Shown piece after piece: positions 6,531-14,900 of a stretch of DNA of 20,654 nucleotides. Source of the DNA: Candidatus Aerophobetes bacterium Ae_b3b (GTDB taxonomy: Bacteria > Aerophobota > Aerophobia > Aerophobales > AE-B3A); assembly GCA_005223085.1 (NCBI GenBank), contig NJBP01000041.1, forward strand, positions 1 to 20,654, in the 5' to 3' direction. A model generated the notes under the pieces. The model was not told where the DNA came from, ran no database searches, and was given only the letters and a program-made list of their open reading frames with translations. The stretch's first letter is position 1. The number at the start of each line of letters is the position of its first letter. Both the position numbers and the translations under genes were made by a program.

Positions 6531-7082
6531 ATGAGAAAATACGTGTTTGTTTCATTTATGGTTTTAGCACTTGTTGCTTTATCTATAGCAAGTGCGGGAG
6601 CTGACCATCCTTTTGTGCGTGGGATAGTGATCACTGTAGATTACACCGACTACTATCTTGCTGGTCCGGCAGATGCACCGAACGGTGCGAAAGATGTGCC
6701 CGGCCACGACTGGCATCAGATAGCCCCGAACGAAATAGTGGGCCATCACTACAACACCGGTCCCTTCGGTAAGGCGCAATGGTGGTCATCCGATGCGCCG
6801 GACGGTGAATTGCTCTTTCTGGTGCACAGCATCATTGACACATGGTCTCCGGAAAAGGCGGTCTTCTATTTTACTCGAGGATACGTTCACTATCATGAGT
6901 TGGTAAGCGTTGCCGATGGAACCCCACATCCGAGCAAAGTTGTCTGGCTGAGGCACGCAGCTCCGATTAGCTTCACCTTTGATGGTGGGCCCATGCCCAA
7001 GATGGGCCACCCCGTGTCTCCGGGAGTTGACTACGAGTTCATGCCCAACTGGAATATGCCGTACACTGCTGAAACTCATTAA
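6531..7082 (+). CDS. His- and aromatic-rich secreted protein of unknown function (183 aa)
   Basis: An AAGGAG site lies upstream of the ATG. A clear signal peptide covers about residues 1-24 (VFVSFMVLALVALSIASAGA), followed by DHPFVRGIV. The mature protein has many His and Trp residues (GHDWHQIAPNEIVGHHYN, HYHELVSV) and a C-terminal Met/Pro segment (GGPMPKMGHPVSP). The clustered His would suit metal binding, but no family is recognised. Its codons are more G/C-ending than in the Met-rich gene upstream, which hints at a different origin. A terminator at 7115 ends the unit. A TATAAT at 6504-6509 may be its -10 box, though no good -35 was found. Confidence 0.82.
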   Translation: MRKYVFVSFMVLALVALSIASAGADHPFVRGIVITVDYTDYYLAGPADAPNGAKDVPGHDWHQIAPNEIVGHHYNTGPFGKAQWWSSDAPDGELLFLVHSIIDTWSPEKAVFYFTRGYVHYHELVSVADGTPHPSKVVWLRHAAPISFTFDGGPMPKMGHPVSPGVDYEFMPNWNMPYTAETH

Positions 7083-7114
7083 GTAGCCTGATCAACTCTG
7101 ATTGCGGAGTGCAC

Positions 7115-7150
7115 AGGGCCCCGGTAGTCAAATGGGGACCCTCTTTATTT
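7115..7150 (+). terminator. Intrinsic terminator after the His-rich secreted protein
   Basis: AGGG-c-CCC pairs with GGG-a-CCCT (7115-7122 with 7135-7142, one mismatch) and is followed by a T-rich tail CTCTTTATTT. It lies 33 nt after the stop codon. Confidence 0.65.
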
Positions 7151-7257
7151 AGCAAAACCGTCTAAAAAGCTCACAGGTTGGCAGGCGAGCCTTAATCGTA
7201 GATGAAGCCTCGACTTTTACTCTTTATCCTTATTTTCTCACGTTTCCACACCGCTGA
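7151..7257. other. Noncoding gap before a decayed reading frame
   Basis: No ribosome site, RNA gene or repeat was found here. A 69-codon frame beginning at 7202 lacks a ribosome site and reads as low-quality protein. Confidence 0.4.
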
Positions 7258-7545
7258 CTACAAATGGATAGGCAACGGCAAAACACTGAAGTCGCAGACC
7301 TTGCCTTACAAAATGTTTGTATTGCGCTCGGTTTACGCAGAGGCCTGTAGCACTTGTTCGTGGCACCGTCATCAAATCAGAAAACGCGTTGCAAAACCAA
7401 CGAAGGAGTAACACTTCTCGTATGCTCGAGAATTCCACCGTACCTAAAAGGTCATTTACTGAAGCTTGGCTCTGCGGAGATAAAGCCGGTAACTGACCTT
7501 GTTGAGGAAGTGAGAAGGAAATTGGAAGAGGCTAAGAAAATGTAA
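7258..7545 (+). pseudogene. Probable remnant of a decayed gene, family uncertain
   Basis: One frame carries coding-like segments broken by stops at 7255-7257 and 7348-7350. The first reads EVADLALQNVCIALGLRRGL, reminiscent of the helix before the active-site loop in nitroreductases. The last ends convincingly with GHLLKLGSAEIKPV then TDLVEEVRRKLEEAKKM, an amphipathic C-terminal helix, followed by TAA. The middle is not protein-like. The family guess is weak. Together with the WrbA-like relic at 5870 this marks the region as a site of gene decay. Confidence 0.3.
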
Positions 7546-7637
7546 GGTATACTAAGGGTCGTGGGGTCGGGGGCTTCGGATACTCTAGTAAACGTATCCT
7601 TCTGGGAAGGAAGCGGAAGAATAGATCAAAGCTAGTT

Positions 7638-7729
7638 GCTGCTATATCACGTAACGTAGTTGCTGAATCAGCCTGGATTCCCTTGACTCTGTAGATTGCT
7701 GGTAGGATTCCTCCACGTGATATAGCAGC
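7638..7729. repeat. 15-bp perfect inverted repeat flanking a 62-bp core
   Basis: GCTGCTATATCACGT (7638-7652) is exactly inverted at 7715-7729. The core also contains a second copy of TAGTTGCTG (first at 7633-7641, second near 7657-7665) and two GGATTCC words. It could be a miniature transposable element with terminal inverted repeats or a structured RNA. It lies about 50 nt before the DUF1059 gene, so it may form part of that gene's leader. No target-site duplication was identified. Confidence 0.6.
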
Positions 7730-7781
7730 TGGTCAAGGCAAAACCAGGCTCAATTACAATCTTCATGAGGAGGTGATAAAC

Positions 7782-7967
7782 ATGGCAATGACTCTAGCGT
7801 GTCGAGATGTGGGGGTTGATTGTCCCCACGTTTCCCGTGGTGAGACTGAAGAGGAGCTGATGGCAGACGTCGCAAAACATGGTAAAGAAGTCCACGGTTA
7901 CACCGAGGAACAACTAAAAGATCCGGAAATGATGAAAAAAGTCAAAGCAGCAATCAAGACAGAGTAG
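7782..7967 (+). CDS. DUF1059 family small protein
   Basis: The 61-aa product reads LACRDVGVDCPHVSRGETEE, then ELMADVAKHGKEVHGY, close to the DUF1059 pattern of Cys-x-D-x-G, a second Cys (here DCPH) and a downstream His in HGY. ATG 7782 is chosen over the in-frame GTG at 7773 because the GTG is part of the GAGGAGGTGA ribosome site. The protein is cytoplasmic and its biochemical role is unknown. Two Cys and several His could bind metal, which is inferred. It is monocistronic: an inverted repeat precedes it and a long hairpin follows its stop. Confidence 0.85.
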   Translation: MAMTLACRDVGVDCPHVSRGETEEELMADVAKHGKEVHGYTEEQLKDPEMMKKVKAAIKTE

Positions 7968-7975
7968 AGATATCC

Positions 7976-8021
7976 GGAGTGGATCCCTAACCTATTCGGT
8001 TCGATCTTAGGGGTTCACTCC
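7976..8021 (+). terminator. Long hairpin after the DUF1059 gene
   Basis: Bases 7976-7990 pair with 8007-8021 over 15 consecutive positions (two G-U), with a 16-nt loop. The tail (ACTCTTCTATAAGG) has no run of T, so it may serve as an mRNA 3' stabiliser or a poor terminator. It starts 8 nt after the stop codon. Confidence 0.55.
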
Positions 8022-8113
8022 ACTCTTCTATAAGGTTAGTTTCACAATAGCAGTATGTCCCTATTTTTCAATCCATGTCTTTTAGCATCGATCGCCGACA
8101 AGGTCTCCATTGG

Positions 8114-8142
8114 ATGTCGTTTTCTATATAAAAAGACGACAT
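8114..8142. repeat. Palindromic element, copy B (ATGTCGT-N15-ACGACAT)
   Basis: Half-sites ATGTCG and CGACAT are separated by 17 nt exactly as at 3089-3119, with a similar centre (CTATATAAAA). On the minus strand it opens with ATG and a short frame MSSFYIENDI, similar to the start of the doubtful ORF at 3118. Confidence 0.6.
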
Positions 8143-8199
8143 TGACCCCTTTCTTTTAAAACAAAATCCCCATTTTATCAATATTCTATATTAGAAATT

Positions 8200-8222
8200 G
8201 ACGACACTTTGTCGTCTTTTTT
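8200..8222 (+). terminator. Intrinsic terminator (GACGACA-CTT-TGTCGTC-T6)
   Basis: A perfect 7-bp stem with a 3-nt loop is followed directly by six T residues. It isolates the aspD-aspT operon from upstream transcription. Its stem reuses the CGACA/TGTCG words of the nearby palindrome in the opposite order, so it may belong to the same repeat family. Confidence 0.7.
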
Positions 8223-8356
8223 ACTAAATGCTGACAACTCCTTTGGAAGTCGTCAATCTGAATGGAACTCTGAGAAGAGACTGCAGTATTTTCTACAATG
8301 ATCTCTCGTTAACATATGAAGACGATGACGACGAGAAGCTATTAGAAGAGATTTAC

Positions 8357-8385
8357 TTGTTATCAACATCGTCCAGTCCGGGGAG
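8357..8385. repeat. 29-bp direct repeat, copy B
   Basis: Identical to 2944-2972. Here it lies 32 bp before the proposed aspD promoter and is not in a recognisable gene. Order relative to the palindrome is reversed compared with copy A: palindrome then repeat here, repeat then palindrome there. Confidence 0.8.
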
Positions 8386-8416
8386 CCAATCTATACACCT
8401 TCTAAAACGCGGGCCC

Positions 8417-8445
8417 TTGCCACTATACCCTAAAGATGGTATGCT
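8417..8445 (+). promoter_or_regulatory. Likely promoter of aspD-aspT
   Basis: TTGCCA (8417-8422), a 17-nt spacer and TATGCT (8440-8445) match the sigma-70 consensus at 5/6 and 4/6 positions. The expected start near 8452 gives a leader of about 50 nt ending in AAAGGAGG before ATG 8502. Confidence 0.45.
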
Positions 8446-8501
8446 ACCCAAGATCACCATAAGTGACCATTGTCAAATGTCAAAAAAAAGGAGGATCGAC
8501 C

Positions 8502-10094
8502 ATGAAGAGTTCTGAAGAAGAAAGAGGCTATGAGGCCCTGAGTCCTTTTGAACTTAAGAACAAACTGATCACAATGGCACAGACACATCACGAGAGGATG
8601 ATGCTGAATGCCGGACGTGGGAACCCTAACTGGATAACAATGACACCGCGGCAGGGGTTCTTTCAGCTGGGGCTTTTCGCCGTTGAAGAGTCGCAGAGAA
8701 AGCCCCATCGTCCCCGCCTCGGAAGCACGCCTGAAAAAAAAGGTATAGCAGGGAGATTCGAGAAGTTCACCGAAAAGCATTCAGATGCCCCCGGTGTCGG
8801 GTTTCTGCGTGAAGCCTTTGTTTACGTGCACGACGAACTTAAAATCGATTCTGATGAATTTATCCGCGAAATGGTAGACGGCATACTTGGTGACCATTAT
8901 CCGGTACCCGACCGGATGCTCATCTCGAGCGAGAAGATAGTTCATAAGTACCTCGAGCAGGAAATGTGCGGCGGAGACCCATCTCCTGGAAAGTTTGATC
9001 TTTTCGCGACCGAAGGCGGGACCGCTGCGATGGATTACATCTTCACCAGCCTTATGGAGAACAAACTCCTTCACAGAGGAGACAAGATCGCGCTGGGAAC
9101 CCCGATCTTCACGCCTTATCTCGAGATCCCACGTTTAAATGACTACGAGTTCGTCGAGCTTGAGATACACCAGAATGAGAATTCGAGCTGGCAATATCCC
9201 GATTCGGAGATCGAGAAACTTGCCGACCCTGAAGTGAAGGCTTTCTTCCTTGTCAATCCTTCCAATCCTACGTCGGTCAGTATCCAGGAGAGCACCCTTG
9301 AAACAATAGGTGAATTAGTCCGGACCAAAAGAAAAGATCTCATAATTATTACCGATGACGTCTATGCAACTTTTGTGAACAGCTTTAGATCGCTCGCGGC
9401 CGTTGCCCCGCTGAACACAATCCTTGTTTATTCTTATTCGAAATACTTCGGCGCAACCGGATGGCGGTTGGGCGTCATCGGGATTCACGAGGACAATGTC
9501 TTAGACAAGATGATCACTGCGCTGCCAGAAAAAGACAGAAAAGCGCTGTACGAGCGGTACAGCACGGTAGTGCTCAATCCGGACAAAATGAAACTCATAG
9601 ACAGGATGGTTGCCGACAGCCGGTCGGTGGCACTTCACCACACCGCTGGCCTTTCGACACCGCAGCAGGTCCTTATGGTTCTTTTTTCGCTCTACTGTCT
9701 TATCGATAAAAAAGGAGAGTATAAGAAAGAGGCGCAGTCTATAGTAACCCACAGATTCAAGAGGCTGTACGCGGCTCTCGGGACCCCGCATCCGGAAAAC
9801 CAATACGGCACGCGCTACTACACAACCATTGACATTCTTGCACTCGCCAGAACCAGGTACGGCGAGGAATTTGCCGCTCATCTGGCGAAAAACTACGAGC
9901 CGATAGACTTTGTATGGCGCCTGGCAGATGAAAAGTCCATCATTTTGATGGATGGAGGCGGATTTGACGCGCCGAGCATGTCAGTGCGTGTTTCGCTCGC
10001 CAATCTTCCGAACAGCGCTTACGAAGCTATCGGTAAGGGTATAAGTGATCTCCTGGCGGATTATTATAACAGTTGGAAGTCCTCCAAAAGCTGA
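8502..10094 (+). CDS. aspD: Aspartate 4-decarboxylase / aspartate aminotransferase (EC 4.1.1.12)
   Basis: This PLP enzyme converts L-aspartate to L-alanine and CO2 in the cytoplasm. The 530-aa length fits the AspD family and exceeds ordinary fold-type I aminotransferases (about 400). Visible marks are the N-terminal substrate motif NAGRGNPNW (36-44), ATEGGTAAMDYIF in the PLP-phosphate region, NPSNPTS, TDDVYATF, and the Schiff-base lysine Lys314 in YSYSKYFGATGWRLG. ATG 8502 is chosen because AAAGGAGG lies just upstream; the in-frame GTG at 8463 lacks a site. aspT follows after 39 nt, so decarboxylation and Asp/Ala exchange are coupled. Both genes favour G/C-ending codons unlike carB and the transporter genes, suggesting lateral transfer. 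Confidence 0.93.
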   Translation: MKSSEEERGYEALSPFELKNKLITMAQTHHERMMLNAGRGNPNWITMTPRQGFFQLGLFAVEESQRKPHRPRLGSTPEKKGIAGRFEKFTEKHSDAPGVGFLREAFVYVHDELKIDSDEFIREMVDGILGDHYPVPDRMLISSEKIVHKYLEQEMCGGDPSPGKFDLFATEGGTAAMDYIFTSLMENKLLHRGDKIALGTPIFTPYLEIPRLNDYEFVELEIHQNENSSWQYPDSEIEKLADPEVKAFFLVNPSNPTSVSIQESTLETIGELVRTKRKDLIIITDDVYATFVNSFRSLAAVAPLNTILVYSYSKYFGATGWRLGVIGIHEDNVLDKMITALPEKDRKALYERYSTVVLNPDKMKLIDRMVADSRSVALHHTAGLSTPQQVLMVLFSLYCLIDKKGEYKKEAQSIVTHRFKRLYAALGTPHPENQYGTRYYTTIDILALARTRYGEEFAAHLAKNYEPIDFVWRLADEKSIILMDGGGFDAPSMSVRVSLANLPNSAYEAIGKGISDLLADYYNSWKSSKS

Positions 10095-10133
10095 TGCGGA
10101 TGGTTGGCGTGAAACTATCCAGGAGGGTAAGTT

Positions 10134-11816
10134 ATGGTAGATGATATTGTTGAGATATGCCGCAGTTATCCGCAGATCGTAGTCTTTCTTGCGATCGCCA
10201 TAGGTTATTTTGTCGGCAAAATGAAGCTGCGCGGTTTCAACATCGGTTCAACCGCGGGTGTCCTTATTATCGCGCTTGTACTCGGCCAGATGAATATAAA
10301 AGTACCGCCGCTGTTAAAGGCGGTCAGTTTTGCCTTATTTATCTTCTGCATGGGTTACAAGGTGGGCCCACAGTTTTTTGGCGCGCTTAAAAAGGAGGGT
10401 CTCCACTATATCTGGTTATCCCTTTTCCTCGCTCTGCTGGGACTAGTCATCGCTATTCTATTGGGGAAAGGGTTTGGTTTTGATAAAGGCACCACGGCAG
10501 GGCTACTCGCCGGGGCGATGACACAGTCCTCGGCGATAGGTACTGCTGAAGGCGCCATAAAGCACTTGTCCATTTCGGCGGCTGATCAAACTACGCTCGA
10601 GAGCAATGTTGCCGTAGCTTACGCCATAACTTACGTATTCGGGACAGCGGGACTAATCTTCTTTTTCAAAATGATCCCCCGGCTCATGAAAATAGATCTC
10701 AGGAACGAGGCCAGAAAACTGGAACAGGAGATGTCCGGCGGTTCTGGGGAAACTGACAAAAGACCAGAGCTCTTCTCATGGTACAAGCAACTTAATCTTC
10801 GTGCGTATCGCGTTACCAATGAAAACATCCTGGGGAAAACGGTGAGCGAACTGGAGGCGTTGTTCCCGAGGAAGATAGCTGTCCAAAAGCTGAAACGTGC
10901 CGATCGGGTTATCGATCCCGCGCCGGGCACGGTTATCCAGTCGGGCGATGTGGTCGCAATGGTTGGAGACCGTAGAGAGTTCCTCAAGGCGGATGAGAAG
11001 ATTGGTCCCGAGGTTGATGACAGAAGCGTAGTGGACCTCATCGGTGAGATTCTGAATATCTGCGTCCTCAACCCCGAAGCGGTGGGGAAGACCCTTGGTG
11101 AGATCAGCACCGAGCACGGCCATGGTTGTTTCTTGAGAAAGATAACACGCCAGGGTCATGAACTGCCCCTCACAAAAAATACTGTTGTTCATAAATGCGA
11201 TGTTTTGGAGGTAGCCGGCACGCAAAAAGATATCGAGAAGCTTGTCAAACACCTGGGGTACCCCGAACGCCCAACAGTAATGACAGACCTGGTAATAGTG
11301 GGGCTAGGTTGTGTCCTGGGCACTTTGATAGGTTTGATAATGGTACCGGTTATGGGAATACCGTTAACGCTAGGAGTCGGCGGAGGAGTCCTCTTATCCG
11401 GGCTGGTGTTCGGCTGGCTGAGGAGCATCCACCCCACTTTTGGACAGATTCCTGGCGGAGCGCAATGGGTTCTCACCGACCTGGGACTGAATCTCTTCAT
11501 CGCCTGTGTTGGTTTGACCGCGGGCCCAAGAGCTATCCACGCTCTGCAAACGACCGGAGCATCCCTGCTTTTAGCCGGAGTCATTTTAACTCTCACGCCC
11601 CATATTATTGGCCTGATCTTCGGCAGGTTAGTGCTCAAAATGAATCCCGTTCTGCTCTTTGGCGCTTTGACCGGAGCGGGAACCAGCACGGCTACCCTCA
11701 ATGCGCTAAAGGAAGAAGCAAATAGCCCTGTGCCGGTCCTGGGATATACCGTGCCCTTTGCATTCGGAAATGTCCTCCTTACCATTTGGGGAACTGTATT
11801 GGTGAATGTGATGTAG
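10134..11816 (+). CDS. aspT: Aspartate:alanine antiporter (AAE family)
   Basis: The 560-aa protein has the AAE layout: about five N-terminal TM helices (for example FLAIAIGYFVGK, LLKAVSFALFIFCMGYKVGP), a cytoplasmic centre with two RCK_C (TrkA-C-like) domains at about residues 222-295 and 308-375, then about five TM helices ending in GNVLLTIWGTVLVNVM. A conserved C-terminal segment GALTGAGTSTATLNALKEE is present. It imports aspartate and exports the alanine made by AspD; the exchange plus cytoplasmic proton consumption builds a proton motive force. AGGAGGGT precedes the ATG. It is the last gene of the aspD-aspT unit. The specific substrate pair is inferred from the partner gene and family. 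Confidence 0.9.
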   Translation: MVDDIVEICRSYPQIVVFLAIAIGYFVGKMKLRGFNIGSTAGVLIIALVLGQMNIKVPPLLKAVSFALFIFCMGYKVGPQFFGALKKEGLHYIWLSLFLALLGLVIAILLGKGFGFDKGTTAGLLAGAMTQSSAIGTAEGAIKHLSISAADQTTLESNVAVAYAITYVFGTAGLIFFFKMIPRLMKIDLRNEARKLEQEMSGGSGETDKRPELFSWYKQLNLRAYRVTNENILGKTVSELEALFPRKIAVQKLKRADRVIDPAPGTVIQSGDVVAMVGDRREFLKADEKIGPEVDDRSVVDLIGEILNICVLNPEAVGKTLGEISTEHGHGCFLRKITRQGHELPLTKNTVVHKCDVLEVAGTQKDIEKLVKHLGYPERPTVMTDLVIVGLGCVLGTLIGLIMVPVMGIPLTLGVGGGVLLSGLVFGWLRSIHPTFGQIPGGAQWVLTDLGLNLFIACVGLTAGPRAIHALQTTGASLLLAGVILTLTPHIIGLIFGRLVLKMNPVLLFGALTGAGTSTATLNALKEEANSPVPVLGYTVPFAFGNVLLTIWGTVLVNVM

Positions 11817-11820
11817 AAGA

Positions 11821-11850
11821 GCCCCTATTAAAAGACTCTAAAATTGGGGC
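11821..11850 (+). terminator. Possible weak terminator after aspT
   Basis: GCCCC (11821-11825) pairs with GGGGC (11846-11850) across a 20-nt A-rich loop. There is no T tract. It is the only hairpin seen between aspT and the carB promoter. Confidence 0.3.
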
Positions 11851-11888
11851 GGAATCTTAAGACCTAGTAGATACGGCAAAAGCCTTAC

Positions 11889-11917
11889 TTGCACATTCAT
11901 TTTCCTTAAGGTATAAT
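11889..11917 (+). promoter_or_regulatory. carB promoter, implying a leaderless mRNA
   Basis: TTGCAC (11889-11894), a 17-nt spacer and TATAAT (11912-11917) match the consensus at 11 of 12 positions. The carB ATG begins at 11925, 7 nt after the -10 box, which is where transcription normally starts. The bases before the ATG contain no ribosome site. Confidence 0.8.
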
Positions 11918-11924
11918 ATACCAC

Positions 11925-14900
11925 ATGTCAAAACGCGATGACTTAAAGAAGATATTGATTATTGGCTCAGGACCGATCATTATAGGCCAGGCTTGTGAGT
12001 TTGACTATTCAGGAACTCAGGCTTGCAAGGCATTGAAAGAGGAAGAATACGAGATAGTGTTGGTCAATTCTAACCCTGCAACTATCATGACTGACCCTGG
12101 TATGGCTGATAAAACGTATGTTGAGCCACTTACGCTGGAAAGTTTGGAAAAAATCATTGAAAAAGAAAGACCGGACGGGCTTCTTCCTAATTTAGGGGGC
12201 CAAACTGGACTTAATCTTGCCGCCGGCCTTTATAAATCTGGCGTATTGAAAAAATATGGAGTTGAAGTTATTGGTGTTAAGGCTGATGCTATTGAGCGGG
12301 GTGAGGACCGCATTGTCTTCAAAGAGACTATGGGAAAACTCGGTATTCCAGTGCCGAGGTCTGAACCCTGTCATTCTGTTGAAGAAGCTGAGGAAATAGC
12401 AAAAAGGCTTGAATATCCTGTTGTTCTCAGGCCAGCCTATACGTTAGGCGGAACTGGCGGAGGAATTGCTTACAATGTAGAAGAATTAAGGACCATTGTA
12501 AGTAGGGGCCTTGCTGCAAGTCTTATCCATCAAGTCTTAGTTGAAGAATCTGTTCTGGGGTGGGAGGAGCTTGAGCTGGAGGTTGTGAGAGATGAGAAGA
12601 ACCAAAAAATTACCGTTTGTTTTATTGAAAATGTTGATCCCATGGGGGTGCATACGGGTGATAGCTTCTGCGTCGCACCGATGCTTACTATTCCTGAAAG
12701 TTTGCAAAGAAGAATGCAGGAGTGCTCTTACAGAATAGTCGATGCTATTGGTGTTGTGGGAGGAACGAATATTCAGTTTGCCCATAATCTTGAAGACGAT
12801 AGGTTGGTAGTGATAGAGATTAATCCCCGGACATCTCGTTCCTCTGCTCTTGCATCTAAAGCAACCGGTTTCCCCATTGCTCGCATCTCAACAAAGCTAG
12901 CTGCAGGAATAACTCTGGATGAGATTCCCTATTGGAAAGAGGGAACACTTGAGAAATACGAACCCAGCGGAGACTACGTGGTAGTTAAATTTGCCCGGTG
13001 GGCCTTTGAGAAATTTCCTCAAGCGAAAGATATCATAGGAACCCAGATGAAGGCAGTGGGCGAAGTTATGAGCATAGGAAAAACGTTTAAGGAAGCGTTC
13101 CAAAAAGCTATCCGCTCCCTGGAGATAAAAAGGTATGGTCTGGGGGTTGAAAAGTTTAAAATCCTTTCACTTCAGCAATTAAAAGAAAAACTGGCTACAC
13201 CCTCAAGTGAGCGTATATTCTTAATGTATGAGGCTCTGCGTAAAGGTGTACCTGCTGAGGAACTTTACCAAGTGACTCATATTGGCAGGTGGTTCATTAA
13301 TGAGATGAAAGAGCTGGTGGAGTTTGAGGAAGAGTTACTTAAATATAGATGGAATGATTTACCTCACGAAAAGCTGGCCAAGGCAAAAGAGTGGGGTTTT
13401 TCAGATAAGTATTTGGCCGCCTTGTTTAATATAAGAGAAAGAGAGGTCAGGCAAAGAAGAATTACTATTGGAAAATATGGACGATTCGATGCGGTTCCTG
13501 TTAGTGGTATTGAGAATGCAGCGTACTACTATTCGACCTACGTCGGTGAAGACAAGGTACCAGTTTCCTCAAAGAAAAAAGTGATGATCTTAGGTGGTGG
13601 ACCTAACAGAATCGGTCAGGGAATAGAATTCGATTATACCTGTGTGCATGCGGCCTTTGCCCTGCGTGATGAGGGCTATGAGTCAATCATGGTTAACTGC
13701 AATCCTGAGACAGTTTCAACAGATTATGATACCTCCAATAAGCTCTATTTTGAACCGTTAACAGTTGAGGATGTACTAACAATTTATGAAAAAGAAAGAC
13801 CAGAAGGTGTTATTGTTCAATTTGGTGGCCAAACACCATTAAATATTGCAGAGGAGCTAAAAGATAACGGGGTGAATGTTCTAGGGACCAGTCCTGAGAG
13901 CATTCGTTTTGCCGAAGATAGAGAACACTTTAGAGAAAAAGTAATCTCTCTCGGCATATCCCAGCCGAAGAGCAGCACGGCGCGCTCTTTAGAGGAAGCT
14001 GTGAAAATCGCTAACAGAATTGATTACCCTCTTATGGTCAGACCCTCTTTTGTGCTTGGCGGGCGTGGTATGAAGATTATATACGATGAGTTAACGCTAC
14101 GAAAATATGCTGAGGAAGCTATTCGGGTCAGTCCAGAATACCCCATGCTTATTGATAGATTCCTTGAAAATGCCATTGAGACCGAGGTTGATGCTCTTTC
14201 TGATGGGAACAAGACTTTCGTTGCTGCTATTATGGAGCATATAGAGTTGGCGGGTGTTCATTCAGGAGATTCTGCCTGTGTGATTCCTCCCAGGACCATA
14301 AAAGAAGAACATCTAAAAACGATAGAGAAATACACCCATCAAATCGCCAAGGAACTAAAAGTTGTCGGTCTTATTAACATTCAATATGCTATATGCGATG
14401 ACAAAGTATACATCTTAGAGGCTAATCCCAGAGCTTCACGTACGGTCCCTCTGGTTTCTAAAGTAACAGGAATCCCTATAGCCCGTATTGCTACTTATCT
14501 AATGTTAGGTAGGAACCTCAAGGATTTTCCTGAACTTAGAAAGTATAAATTTCCTTACGTTGGAGTCAAAGAAGCGGTTTTCCCGTTTAACATGTTCCCG
14601 GGGGTAGACCCTCTACTAGGTCCTGAAATGAAAGCGACAGGAGAGGTTATGGGAATTGCTGATACATTTGGACTTTCTTTCTATAAAGCGCAAGAAGCCG
14701 CTGGTTTAAAACTTCCTGTGGAAGGAAATACCTTGTTGACTGTGGCAGATAAAGATAAGTCAGATTTACTTCCTATAGCCAAGGAAATTCATAAACTAGG
14801 GTTTAACATTTACGCTACTGAAGGCACCAGCCATTTCCTAAAAGAGCATGGCATACCTAATAGAAAAATAAAAAAATTACATGAAGGAAGACCTAACATT

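Noticed and set aside
7202-7411. 69-codon plus-strand ORF
   Set aside because: No ribosome site, composition not protein-like, and another frame of the same DNA holds the relic segments.
7991-8010. GGTTCGATC resembling a tRNA T-loop
   Set aside because: It lies in the loop of the hairpin after the DUF1059 gene; no acceptor or anticodon stems can be built around it.
8228-8515. 95-codon plus-strand ORF before aspD
   Set aside because: No ribosome site, starts right after a terminator, contains the 29-bp repeat and the aspD promoter, and overlaps the aspD start.
9501-9881. Antisense ORFs within aspD and aspT (also 10631-11252 and 11189-11785)
   Set aside because: Long antisense frames are expected opposite GC-richer genes; the sense products are conserved enzymes with complete motifs.
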